Source: Massilia agrisoli
GTDB taxonomy: Bacteria; Pseudomonadota; Gammaproteobacteria; Burkholderiales; Burkholderiaceae_D
NCBI RefSeq assembly: GCF_020831365.1
Contig: NZ_JAJHPV010000004.1
Span: forward strand, 248,001 to 312,000
Direction of reading: 5' to 3'
Length of the DNA: 64,000 bases
Part shown: positions 35,236-44,077 of the stretch, one piece after another
Position numbering within the stretch: the stretch's first letter is position 1
How the letters are laid out: each line of letters starts with the position of its first letter
Position numbers and translations under genes: made by a program
Notes under the pieces: model-generated
The model's input: only the letters and a program-made list of their open reading frames with translations
Told to the model about the DNA's origin: nothing
Databases searched by the model: none

Positions 35236-35491
35236 GCTAATGCCGCCGTTTACGGCACAGATTTGCCTCCTTATGTGTTGTTTATGAACACATGCATGTC
35301 TTTACTGATTTGACAAAAAACAATCATTTATGGTTCCATGCGTCACAACCTTCTTCATCGTCGAAGACGAAGGTGGCGGCGTTTTTCGCCGTGGTTGACG
35401 TTTATTTTCCTTCGGGAATTTAACTACGGGCCATGAAGACACGCTCCGTCCACAAGGCGGGGTATCAATAATTACATTCGAGGGACTTTTA

Positions 35492-38413
35492 ATGATCACG
35501 GAAACAGTGTTATCTCGCTCCATCCGCCTGATGTTCGCTAGTGGACTGGTGCTCGGCAGCATGCAGGTTGCGTCGGCACAGGAAGCAGCGCCAATGCAAC
35601 GGGTTGAAGTTACCGGTTCCCGTATTCCAACGCTGAATACGGAAGGCGCAAGCCCAGTAACCACCTTGAGCGCCAAGGACATCAAGATTGATGGCGTCCG
35701 TAACGTCGAAGACATGCTGAACAACCTGCCACAGGTGTTCGCTGCCCAAGGTTCCTCCATCTCGAACGGCGCGACCGGTACCGCAACGATCAGCCTGCGC
35801 GGCCTCGGTTCGGACCGCACGCTGATTCTGGTCAACGGCAAGCGCCTGCCATCCGGTAGCGTCAATAGCACTGCAGCCGACGTCAACCAGGTTCCAGCAG
35901 CACTGATCAAGCGCGTTGAAGTACTGACCGGCGGCGCCGGTGCAGTCTACGGCGCGGGCGCGGTGGCTGGCGTGGTCAACTTCATCCTGCGCGACAACTT
36001 CGAAGGCGTCGAGCTTCAGTTGAACGGCAGCGGCTACAACCACAGCCAGGGCAACGACGTCAGCGCACTGGTGTCGAAGGCTGGCTACCCAGTACCTGAC
36101 GACAAGAGCTTCGACGGCAAGTCGCGTGACGCCAGCCTGCTGGTCGGCGGCAATTTCGCGGACAACCGCGGTAACGCCACCCTGTTCGTATCGTACAAAG
36201 AAACCGACGCACTGCTGCAGAGCGAGCGCGACTTCTCCGCTTGCGCACTGGGTTCTTCCGTGTCGACCGGCTTCGGCTGCGTCGGTTCGGGCACCAACCC
36301 GCGCGGCCGCGTCATCAACAACGACACCGGCGTGAGCTACACCAACGGCGACGCCGGCGTTGTTCGCCGCTACACCTCGGCTGACTCGTACAACTATGGC
36401 CCAGTGAACTTCCTGCAGCGTCCATCGAAGGTCGCCGGCGTGAACGCGCGCGCGCACTTCGACATCAACGAAAAAGTTCGCCTGTACCAGGAATTCAACT
36501 TCCACAACTACACCACCGACGCGCAAGTCGCTCCAGGCGGTATCTTCCTGGGCGCCCAGGCAACCCTGCGCAACGACAACCCACTGCTGTCGCAGGCATG
36601 GAAAGAAGCGCTGGGCATCACCGCACCAGGCAGCTCGGTCGACGTCACCCTCGGCAAGCGTAACGTCGAAGGCGGCCCGCGCGTTGCTGACATCCAGGAT
36701 ACTTCCTACCGTCAGCTGGTCGGCCTCAAAGGCGAAGTCAACAACTGGACCTATGACGTATTCGGCCAGTTCGCCCGCGTGAACCACGCAGAAACCAACT
36801 CCGGCTACTTCTCGAGCAAGCGCATTGCGCTGGCAACGGACGTGGTGCCTGATCCAGTCACCGGCGCGGCAGCTTGCCGTTCGGCAGTTGACGGCAGCGA
36901 CCCTGCTTGCGTGCCGTACAACATGTTTACCCTGGGCGGCGTTACCCAGGCACAGCTGGACTACCTGAACGCATCCGGCCACTCGATGGGCTACACCCAG
37001 CAGATCATCGCTGGCTTCAACATCGGTTCGGACCTGGGCACCTACGGCATCAAGTCGCCATGGGCAACCAGCGGCGTGGGCGTGTCGTTCGGCTTCGAGC
37101 GCCGTTCGGAAAAGCTGAAATTCGAACCTGATGAGGCATCGCTGAGCGGTGACCTGGCAGGTTCGGGCGGTGCATCGCCACCACTGGTCGACGGTTTCTC
37201 GGTCAAGGAAGCGTTCGGCGAGTTCCGCGTGCCGCTGCTCGAAGACAAGGCCTTCGCCAAGAACCTGGACCTGTCGGGCTCGTTCCGCCGCTCGGACTAC
37301 AGCGCCGGCTACACGGCTGACACCTGGGGCGTAGGTGTTGACTGGGCGCCAGTCGATATGGTTCGCGTTCGCGGTTCGTACCAGAAGGCAGTTCGCGCAC
37401 CAACCATCCGCGACCTGTTCAATCCTCAGTCGATCGGCAACAACGGCCCAACCAACGATCCATGCGAAGGCGCGATCGGCAGCGAAACCCTGACCGCGAC
37501 CGCGGAACAGTGCGCACGCACCGGCCTGCCAGCCAACCTGTACGGCAAAGTTCCGTACAACTCGGCTAACCAGCACTCGGACCTGAACGGTGGTAACCCA
37601 GGCGTCCTGCCGGAAGAAGGCACGACCAAGACGTTTGGCCTGGTCATCACCCCGACCAAGAACCTGACCGTCACCCTGGACTACTTCGACATCGCGATCG
37701 AAGACACCATCAGCTCGGTCGATCCATCGGTCGCACTGGACCAGTGCCTGAGCACCGGCGCAGCAGTCTTCTGCAACCTGATCAAGCGTGATGCACTCGG
37801 TTCGCTGTGGCTGTCGCCTAACGGTCCTGCTGGTTTCGTGGTTAACACCACGACCAACATCGGTTCGATCGGCACCAAGGGCCTGGACGTTGGTGCGAGC
37901 TATCGCCAGCGCCTCGGCGCGATGGGCGGCCTGGACCTGACGATGAACGGCACCTGGGTCAAAGAGTACACGGTTGAGAACGTTCCTGGCCTTGGCACCT
38001 ACGATTGCAAGGGCCTGTTCGGTCAGACCTGCGGTACCTCGACCCCAGAATGGCGTCACAAGCTGCGCGCAACCTGGACCACCCCATGGGACCTGGCTGT
38101 GTCGGCAACCTGGCGTCACTTTGACTCCGTCGCGCAGGAACGCCTGAGCGGCCAGGAACTGCTGGGCACCTCGGCTGTTGCCGCGGTTGAACAGCAGCTG
38201 GGTGCACGTGACTACCTGGACCTGAACGCAGCGTACAACCTGACCAAGAAGATGACCCTGTCGTTCGGCGTCAACAACGTGCTGGATCGTGATCCACCAC
38301 TGGCTTCCGGCAATGCAATTCCTGCCGCAGGCAGCGCCAACGCGAACACCTTCCCACAGGTGTACGACTCGATGGGCCGCTTCGTCTACATGAACCTGAC
38401 CGCGCGCTTCTAA
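35492..38413 (+). CDS. TonB-dependent receptor 1
   Basis: 973 aa. Signal peptide (about 1-29, ending VASAQ), then MQRVEVTGSRIP, a TonB-box-like segment, and a plug domain (about 50-160) with RNVEDMLNNLPQV, ISLRGLGSDRTLILVNGKRL and GAGAVYGAGAVAGVVNFI. The 22-strand barrel ends VYMNLTARF with the terminal Phe needed for BAM insertion. It belongs to the large substrate-uncertain receptors of the iron/oligosaccharide-uptake type. No transporter, hydrolase or regulator gene is adjacent. Pro codons are largely CCA/CCT, unlike the CCG/CCC of the less-expressed neighbours, suggesting high expression. Confidence 0.93.
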   Translation: MITETVLSRSIRLMFASGLVLGSMQVASAQEAAPMQRVEVTGSRIPTLNTEGASPVTTLSAKDIKIDGVRNVEDMLNNLPQVFAAQGSSISNGATGTATISLRGLGSDRTLILVNGKRLPSGSVNSTAADVNQVPAALIKRVEVLTGGAGAVYGAGAVAGVVNFILRDNFEGVELQLNGSGYNHSQGNDVSALVSKAGYPVPDDKSFDGKSRDASLLVGGNFADNRGNATLFVSYKETDALLQSERDFSACALGSSVSTGFGCVGSGTNPRGRVINNDTGVSYTNGDAGVVRRYTSADSYNYGPVNFLQRPSKVAGVNARAHFDINEKVRLYQEFNFHNYTTDAQVAPGGIFLGAQATLRNDNPLLSQAWKEALGITAPGSSVDVTLGKRNVEGGPRVADIQDTSYRQLVGLKGEVNNWTYDVFGQFARVNHAETNSGYFSSKRIALATDVVPDPVTGAAACRSAVDGSDPACVPYNMFTLGGVTQAQLDYLNASGHSMGYTQQIIAGFNIGSDLGTYGIKSPWATSGVGVSFGFERRSEKLKFEPDEASLSGDLAGSGGASPPLVDGFSVKEAFGEFRVPLLEDKAFAKNLDLSGSFRRSDYSAGYTADTWGVGVDWAPVDMVRVRGSYQKAVRAPTIRDLFNPQSIGNNGPTNDPCEGAIGSETLTATAEQCARTGLPANLYGKVPYNSANQHSDLNGGNPGVLPEEGTTKTFGLVITPTKNLTVTLDYFDIAIEDTISSVDPSVALDQCLSTGAAVFCNLIKRDALGSLWLSPNGPAGFVVNTTTNIGSIGTKGLDVGASYRQRLGAMGGLDLTMNGTWVKEYTVENVPGLGTYDCKGLFGQTCGTSTPEWRHKLRATWTTPWDLAVSATWRHFDSVAQERLSGQELLGTSAVAAVEQQLGARDYLDLNAAYNLTKKMTLSFGVNNVLDRDPPLASGNAIPAAGSANANTFPQVYDSMGRFVYMNLTARF

Positions 38414-38430
38414 TCTGATTAGATAGCACG

Positions 38431-38467
38431 ACAAAAACGGCGAGCTGCAGAGCTCGCCGTTTTTTTT
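38431..38467 (+). terminator. Rho-independent terminator after TonB receptor 1
   Basis: AAAAACGGCGAGCT pairs with AGCTCGCCGTTTTT around a four-base loop, continuing into a T-run. It lies about 18 bases after the receptor stop. Confidence 0.92.
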
Positions 38468-38489
38468 CGTCGACGGGAAACTGACGCAC

Positions 38490-38517
38490 AAAAAAAGACC
38501 CGGCAGCGCCGGGTCTT
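38490..38517 (-). terminator. Rho-independent terminator for the FAD-dependent oxidoreductase gene
   Basis: On the minus strand AAGACCCGGC pairs with GCCGGGTCTT and ends in a T-run. It faces the oxidoreductase, 24 bases past its stop. Confidence 0.88.
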
Positions 38518-38540
38518 GTCATTGGCGGCAGGCGAAGGCG

Positions 38541-40166
38541 TCAGGCCGCCATCGACAGCGCCACCGCTTCGGCCACCTTGATGCCGTCCACCGCGGCCGA
38601 CAGGATGCCGCCCGCGTAGCCGGCGCCTTCGCCGGCCGGGAACAGGCCGCGCGTATTCAGGCTCTGCAGGTCGCCGTCGTTGCGCTTGATGCGGATCGGC
38701 GACGAGGTGCGGGTTTCGACCCCGGTCAGCACCGCGTCTTCCTTGTAGTAGCCCTTGATCTGCTTGTCGAAGGCGGGGAAAGCTTCGCGCATGGCCTGGA
38801 TCGCGTACTCAGGCAGGGCGGTGCCCAGGTCGGTCAGGTGCACCGCCGGCTTGAACGACGGCACCACCGAGCCGAATGCGGTCGAGGCCACCCCGCGCAC
38901 GAAGTCGCCCATCAGCTGGCCCGGCGCGTCATAGGTGCCGCCGCCGAGGGCGAAGGCGCCTTCCTCGAGCTTGCGCTGGAAGGCGATGCCGGCCAGCGGA
39001 TGGCCCGGATAGTCGTCCGGCGTGATGCCCACCACGATCGCGCTGTTGGCGTTGCGCTCGTTGCGCGAGTACTGGCTCATGCCATTGGTGACAACCCGGC
39101 CTTCTTCGGACGAGGCCGCCACCACGGTGCCGCCCGGGCACATGCAGAAGCTGTAGACCGACCGGCCGTTGGTGGCGTGGTGCACAAGCTTGTAGTCGGC
39201 GGCGCCGAGGATCTTGTTGCCGGCGTTCGGGCCGAAGCGGCACACGTCGATCAGCGACTGCGGATGCTCGACCCGGAAGCCGATCGAGAACGGCTTGGCT
39301 TCGATGTACACGCCGCGCTCGTACAGCATCTCGAAGGTGTCGCGCGCGCTGTGGCCGATCGCCATCACCAGGTGGTCGGTGGCGATATGCTCGCCGCTGG
39401 CCAGCACCACGCCGCGCACCTGGCGCACCCCATTCTTTTCCTCGACGTCGATGTCGGTGACCTTGCTCTCGAAGCGGTACTCGCCGCCCAGCGCGATGAT
39501 GTTCTCGCGCATCTGCTCGACCATCTTGACCAGGCGGAAGGTGCCGATGTGCGGCTTGGACACATACATGATTTCTTCCGGGGCGCCGGCCTTGACGAAC
39601 TCGGTCAGCACCTTGCGCCCGTAATGCTTGGGATCCTTGATCTGGCTGTACAGCTTGCCGTCGGAGAAGGTGCCGGCGCCGCCTTCGCCGAACTGCACGT
39701 TGGACTCGGTATTGAGCTTGCGCTTGCGCCAGAAGCCGAAGGTGTCGACGGTGCGCTCGCGCACCACCTTGCCGCGTTCGAGGATCAGCGGGCGCAGGCC
39801 CATCTGGGCCAGCACCAGCGCCACGAACAGGCCGCAGGGCCCGGTGCCGACCACCACCGGGCGCTTGTTGCTGTCATGCCCCTGCAACTGCTCGCCGCCG
39901 GCCACGAACTTGTAGCTGGTGTCGGGCGAGGGCAGCACATGAATGTCGTGCTTCAGGCGCGCCAGGATCGCCTCCTGCTCGGGCGTGTCGACGTCCAGCG
40001 AATAGATCAGCAGGATGGCGGCGCGCTTGCGCGCGTCGTAACTGCGCTTGAAGACCGAATAATGCCGCAGCGAATCTTTGCCGATTCCCAGGCGCGCCAG
40101 CACGGCAGCCTCAAGCTCTTCCTCGGTATGATCAAGCGGCAGTTTTAACTCATTAATTCGCAACAT
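38541..40166 (-). CDS. NAD(P)/FAD-dependent oxidoreductase (COG2509-like)
   Basis: 541 aa. An N-terminal ~90-residue domain (LKLPLDHTEEELEAAVLARL, basic strands) precedes an FAD/Rossmann fold: VVVGTGPCGLFVALVLAQMGL, then FGEGGAGTFSDGKLYSQIKD, VMAIGHSARDTFEML and the C-terminal GLFPAGEGAGYAGGILSAAVDGIK. Members of this family are flavoprotein dehydrogenases/oxidases of unassigned substrate. No redox partner or pathway gene is adjacent. It is convergent with TonB receptor 1, and 528 bases of regulatory DNA separate it from divergent TonB receptor 2. Confidence 0.88.
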   Translation of the reverse strand: MLRINELKLPLDHTEEELEAAVLARLGIGKDSLRHYSVFKRSYDARKRAAILLIYSLDVDTPEQEAILARLKHDIHVLPSPDTSYKFVAGGEQLQGHDSNKRPVVVGTGPCGLFVALVLAQMGLRPLILERGKVVRERTVDTFGFWRKRKLNTESNVQFGEGGAGTFSDGKLYSQIKDPKHYGRKVLTEFVKAGAPEEIMYVSKPHIGTFRLVKMVEQMRENIIALGGEYRFESKVTDIDVEEKNGVRQVRGVVLASGEHIATDHLVMAIGHSARDTFEMLYERGVYIEAKPFSIGFRVEHPQSLIDVCRFGPNAGNKILGAADYKLVHHATNGRSVYSFCMCPGGTVVAASSEEGRVVTNGMSQYSRNERNANSAIVVGITPDDYPGHPLAGIAFQRKLEEGAFALGGGTYDAPGQLMGDFVRGVASTAFGSVVPSFKPAVHLTDLGTALPEYAIQAMREAFPAFDKQIKGYYKEDAVLTGVETRTSSPIRIKRNDGDLQSLNTRGLFPAGEGAGYAGGILSAAVDGIKVAEAVALSMAA

Positions 40167-40694
40167 ATTACGGCTTCCGTCCGGCTTAAATGATGGGTTT
40201 TTCGAACTATAACCCGCTATTTTACCCGCGATAGATGGCCACGAACATGTCTAAGCGCGGCGCACAGGCGCAAGCGCCAAATTGGTGGTTCTGTTGCGGT
40301 GCCGCAAATACGGTATATGCACCATTTTCTTGATGCTCTGCGCCAACGTCGGGCAATGCCGGTATATGCATGCACAACACACGCGCAAAGTGCTGAGGCG
40401 GGCGGGCCTTTGTGTGGCATCGCACCATGTTCTTCATGTATTTATGCACGATCTGCCGGCAATTCACGATGTGTTGTTTATCTGCATAGGTTCACGCAGA
40501 TCGTTGACATGTAATGTTTTGCTATGGTTCTATGCTTAACCATGCACATTTGATCAATGGCAAAAGTGTAAAGCGCCCTGATGGGCGGAGAAATAAAAAT
40601 AGTGGTGAACAAGAAGTAAACGTGATTTGCAGTACGACAACTTACCCGAGCTGATCTGTATAAAAGACAGTTTAAAAACAATTAGGAAATCACA
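40167..40694. other. 528-base AT-rich divergent region before TonB receptor 2
   Basis: It is clearly less GC-rich than its neighbours. It holds a direct repeat GGTATATGCA at 40312-40321 and 40361-40370 (about 49 bases apart), an inverted repeat ATGGTT-N7-AACCAT near 40523-40543, and a TTGACA at 40504. No convincing gene was seen. It probably contains the promoters and operator of the highly structured receptor gene and of the oxidoreductase gene; no regulator is identified. Confidence 0.55.
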
Positions 40695-43600
40695 ATGTTG
40701 AGAAAAACCGTTTTAGTGCATGCCCTGTCCGTCGCGTTCAGCGCCACGGCGCTGAGCCTTGCAGTCACCGCGCCAGCGATGGCCCAGTCGAACGCTACCG
40801 GTAGCATCTACGGTACCGTTACGCCAGGCGCAGATGTCAAGGTCGTGATCGAGAACCCGGCAACCGGCCTGCGCCGTACGCTGACCCCGGATGCATCCGG
40901 CCGCTTCCAGGCCACGTCGCTGCCGACCGGTACCTACCGCGTCACCCAGATGAAGGGCGACACCGTCACCGGCACCACCGAAGTCACCGCCAGTATCGGC
41001 CAAGGAGCCCAGGCTGTCTTCGAACCTGCCGCTACCGGCGTTCAAACGGTCCAGATTACCGGTCAGCGCCGCACCATCGACGTGACCAGCACCAACAATG
41101 GCGCCACGTTCAACTCGCGTCAACTGGCCGCACTGCCAATCGCGCGCAACGTTGAAGCAATCATCCAGCTGGCGCCGAACACCACCCGCGCCGACTCGCG
41201 TTTCGCCGGCGGTGCTTCCTTCGGCGGCGGCGCTGCTTCGGAAAACTCGTACTACATCAACGGTTTCCCTGTCGTCAACCCACTGACCGGCCTGGGCGCA
41301 TCCCAGCTGCCATTCGGCGCGATTGCTGAAGCACAGGTCCTGACCGGCGGCTTCGGCGCCGAGTTCGGTCGTTCGATCGGCGGCGTGGTCAACATCATTA
41401 CCAAAAGCGGTACCAATAACTGGGAAGCTGGCGGCATCGTCACCATCGAGCCAAAATCGTGGCGCGCGAAGTCGAAAGACATCTACTACGCCAACACTGG
41501 CGCATCGTACAACTCGCCAACCGACGGCACCCTGCGCCTGGCCCGTGAAGAAAACACCCAGGAACGCAAGGTCTACGGCGTGTACGTCGGCGGTCCGATC
41601 ATCGAAGACAAGCTGTTCTTCTTCGCTGCTGCTGAAAAGACCGACATTGACCAGGGCCTGGTCAATGGCTTCCGCGTGAGCACCTCGAATGCCCGCAATG
41701 GCTGGCGCGATCGCGGCACCGAGATCGAACGCTACATGGCCAAGGTCGACTGGAACATCACCGACGACCACCGCCTCGAGTTCACCGCACTGGGCGATAC
41801 CCCGACCGTGGAGATCCAGGACAGCGGCTTCGACTACGCGACCCGCCAGCGCGTCGGCACCGTCACCTCGACCCAGACCCTGGTCAACGTGAACGATAAC
41901 GGCGGCAAGACCAAGATGGCGAAGTACACCGGTAACCTCACCCAGGACCTGACCCTGACCGCGCTGTACGGCCAGACGGATTCGGAGCATACCAACGACT
42001 TCCCAGGCTACAACCCGACCCTGTTCCAGGTGTCGTCGGCACCAGCGGACCGCGTGCCTGGCCTGACCTACAACAACCCGCAGGGCATCACCGGCGTGAT
42101 CCTCGCGCCGGGCTCGAAGGATGTGGTCAAAGCTGCCCGTATCGACCTCGAATACCGTCTCGGCCAGCACACCCTGCGTGGTGGTGTTGACCAGAACAAG
42201 ATCGCCTCGCTGAAAGCCGGTGACATCCGCGCCGGTGGCGGCGTCTGGACCTACTTCCGTACCGATACCCCGAACGAGCCGCTCGATGGCCCGGCCGGCG
42301 TGCTGATTCCTTCGCCGGCAAGCGGCGGCGGCTACGGTACCCAGGGTTACTACGTCACCAAGAACCTGTTCTCGACCGTGACCGATTCCTACGGCGAGCA
42401 GAGCGCGGTGTACCTGGAAGACAAGTACCAGGCTACCCCGAACCTGATGCTGACCCTGGGCGTGCGCAGCGAGTCGTTCAAGAACCAGAACGACACCAAG
42501 ACGACCTTCCTGGAAATGAAGAACCAGATCATGCCGCGTTTCGCAGCAGCATGGGACGTCAACGGCGATTCGAGCCTGAAGGTATTCGGTACCGCTGGCC
42601 GTTACTCGGTGCCAATTCCAACCCACATCTCGGTACGTGGCGCAGGCCGCTCGACCTTCACCGCCCAGTACTTCACGTACAGCGGTGTTGATGCAAACGG
42701 CGCACCAACCGGCCTGGTCCAGCTGAGCGAGCCACTGTCGAACAACAACGAGTACGGCCAGGACAAAGTCGTGGCAACCCTCGCTGCCCTCGACATGAAG
42801 CCAGCCTTCCAGGATGAGCTGACGATCGGTTTCGAGAAGGCATTCTCGCCTAGCCTGAACTTCGGCGCCAAGGCAACCTACCGTACCCTGCAGTCGACCA
42901 TCGATGACTTCTGCGACGTGCGTCCGTTCGAGCGCTATGCAGAAGCGAACAACATCGACATCACCAATCCGCTGTGGGGCAATACGTGCCAGACCTTCAA
43001 CCCAGGTCAGGACAACACCTTCATGGTCGACTACACCGGCGACGCATCGAAGCTGACCAAGGTGTTCCTGACTGCTGAAGACCAGGGCTTCGGCAAGCCA
43101 AAGCGTACCTACGCTGCAATCGACCTGTTCGCCGAGCACCCACTGCGCAACGGCTGGTACGGCAAGCTGATGTACACCTGGTCGAAGAACAAGGGCAATA
43201 CCGAAGGCCAGGTCCGTTCGGACAACGGCCAGGCTGACGTTGCCGTGACCTCGACCTGGGACTACCCAGAGCTGATGATCGGCGCCGATGGCTTGCTGCC
43301 AAACGACCGCGAACACCAGGTCAAGGCTTACGGTTTCTACCAGGTCATGCCGGAAGTGACCGTTGGCGCCAACGTGCTGCTCGCATCGGGCCGTCCACGC
43401 AGCTGCATCGGCTCGGCCGCTGCGCCTGGCGATTCGCCTAACTACAGCAATCAGACCTTCTATTGCGGTGGTGCGACCCGTGCGGAAAACGTCATCACCC
43501 CACGCGGTACCCTTGGCCGCCTGCCATGGGACAACCGCCTGGACCTGAACGTCGCCTACAAGCCAGCAATGCTTCCTGGCCTGCAACTGCGTCTTGACGT

Positions 43601-43748
43601 GTTCAACGTGACCAACCGCCAGGTTGTCCAGAACGTGACCGAAGCGTACAACAACGGTACCCGTATCAGCTCGCTGTACCAGACCCCGTTGTCGCTGACC
43701 GCACCACGTTCGGGCCGCTTCTCGGTCTCCTACGACCACAAGTTCTGA
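40695..43748 (+). CDS. TonB-dependent receptor 2 with carboxypeptidase-regulatory-like N-domain (Oar type)
   Basis: 1017 aa. Signal peptide (about 1-31, ending APAMAQS). An N-terminal CarboxypepD_reg-like domain (about 35-105: GSIYGTVTPGADVKVVIENP, ASGRFQATSLPTGTYRV) is followed by a plug with TVQITGQRRTIDVTSTNNG and GFGAEFGRSIGGVVNIITKS. The barrel ends RSGRFSVSYDHKF, with Phe last. The plan resembles Oar/SusC-like receptors rather than siderophore receptors. Substrate unknown. The ATG at 40695 follows AATTAGGAAATCACA, a usable ribosome site. A strong terminator follows. Confidence 0.92.
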   Translation: MLRKTVLVHALSVAFSATALSLAVTAPAMAQSNATGSIYGTVTPGADVKVVIENPATGLRRTLTPDASGRFQATSLPTGTYRVTQMKGDTVTGTTEVTASIGQGAQAVFEPAATGVQTVQITGQRRTIDVTSTNNGATFNSRQLAALPIARNVEAIIQLAPNTTRADSRFAGGASFGGGAASENSYYINGFPVVNPLTGLGASQLPFGAIAEAQVLTGGFGAEFGRSIGGVVNIITKSGTNNWEAGGIVTIEPKSWRAKSKDIYYANTGASYNSPTDGTLRLAREENTQERKVYGVYVGGPIIEDKLFFFAAAEKTDIDQGLVNGFRVSTSNARNGWRDRGTEIERYMAKVDWNITDDHRLEFTALGDTPTVEIQDSGFDYATRQRVGTVTSTQTLVNVNDNGGKTKMAKYTGNLTQDLTLTALYGQTDSEHTNDFPGYNPTLFQVSSAPADRVPGLTYNNPQGITGVILAPGSKDVVKAARIDLEYRLGQHTLRGGVDQNKIASLKAGDIRAGGGVWTYFRTDTPNEPLDGPAGVLIPSPASGGGYGTQGYYVTKNLFSTVTDSYGEQSAVYLEDKYQATPNLMLTLGVRSESFKNQNDTKTTFLEMKNQIMPRFAAAWDVNGDSSLKVFGTAGRYSVPIPTHISVRGAGRSTFTAQYFTYSGVDANGAPTGLVQLSEPLSNNNEYGQDKVVATLAALDMKPAFQDELTIGFEKAFSPSLNFGAKATYRTLQSTIDDFCDVRPFERYAEANNIDITNPLWGNTCQTFNPGQDNTFMVDYTGDASKLTKVFLTAEDQGFGKPKRTYAAIDLFAEHPLRNGWYGKLMYTWSKNKGNTEGQVRSDNGQADVAVTSTWDYPELMIGADGLLPNDREHQVKAYGFYQVMPEVTVGANVLLASGRPRSCIGSAAAPGDSPNYSNQTFYCGGATRAENVITPRGTLGRLPWDNRLDLNVAYKPAMLPGLQLRLDVFNVTNRQVVQNVTEAYNNGTRISSLYQTPLSLTAPRSGRFSVSYDHKF

Positions 43749-44077
43749 TGCCTGCCTGGTCGGTTCCTGGGCCCGTCCGGGTCTAGAAACCGCCAGGTTG
43801 TCTGCAACAAGCTGCAAAAGCCGTTCAGTTAATCGCTGAACGGCTTTTTTTCGTCCAGCCCCCGAAACGGCGGGTTGCACCGCGACACCACCTCCCAATA
43901 TCCCACTTGTTGTAAATCCACCATACAGCGTCGGGCGGATTTCCCAATTTCCTGCCGTACCGACATAATGTCGCGCGCGCGGCCTTATTTCAGCTAGGAA
44001 AGTCGTTTAGACGACAACGAGATCGTCTTCCTCGCCGAACGGCTCGCGTCTCATCGCAACTATAACTAGGACCTACA
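43749..44077. other. 329-base region between TonB receptors 2 and 3
   Basis: It contains the terminator of receptor 2 (43815-43852), then the upstream region of receptor 3 with short palindromes (CGACATAATGTCG near 43961, GTCGTTTAGACGAC near 44003) that may be operators, and TAGGACCT just upstream of the ATG. No gene was seen. Confidence 0.55.
43815..43853 (+). terminator. Rho-independent terminator after TonB receptor 2
   Basis: AAAAGCCGTTCAG pairs with CTGAACGGCTTTT around a seven-base loop and runs into further T. It lies 67 bases after the receptor stop. Confidence 0.92.

Noticed and set aside
35510-38491. A 993-codon open frame on the minus strand opposite TonB receptor 1
   Set aside because: It mirrors the real receptor gene; high GC and codon structure keep the opposite frame open. 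It lacks protein-like composition or a ribosome site. The same applies to the long antisense frames opposite receptors 2, 3 and 4, the PBP-like gene, glnE, yhdP and tldD.
40478-40681. Short open frames in the region upstream of TonB receptor 2
   Set aside because: Cys/Phe-rich and unlike real proteins, without starts preceded by a ribosome site; AT-rich regulatory DNA explains them.
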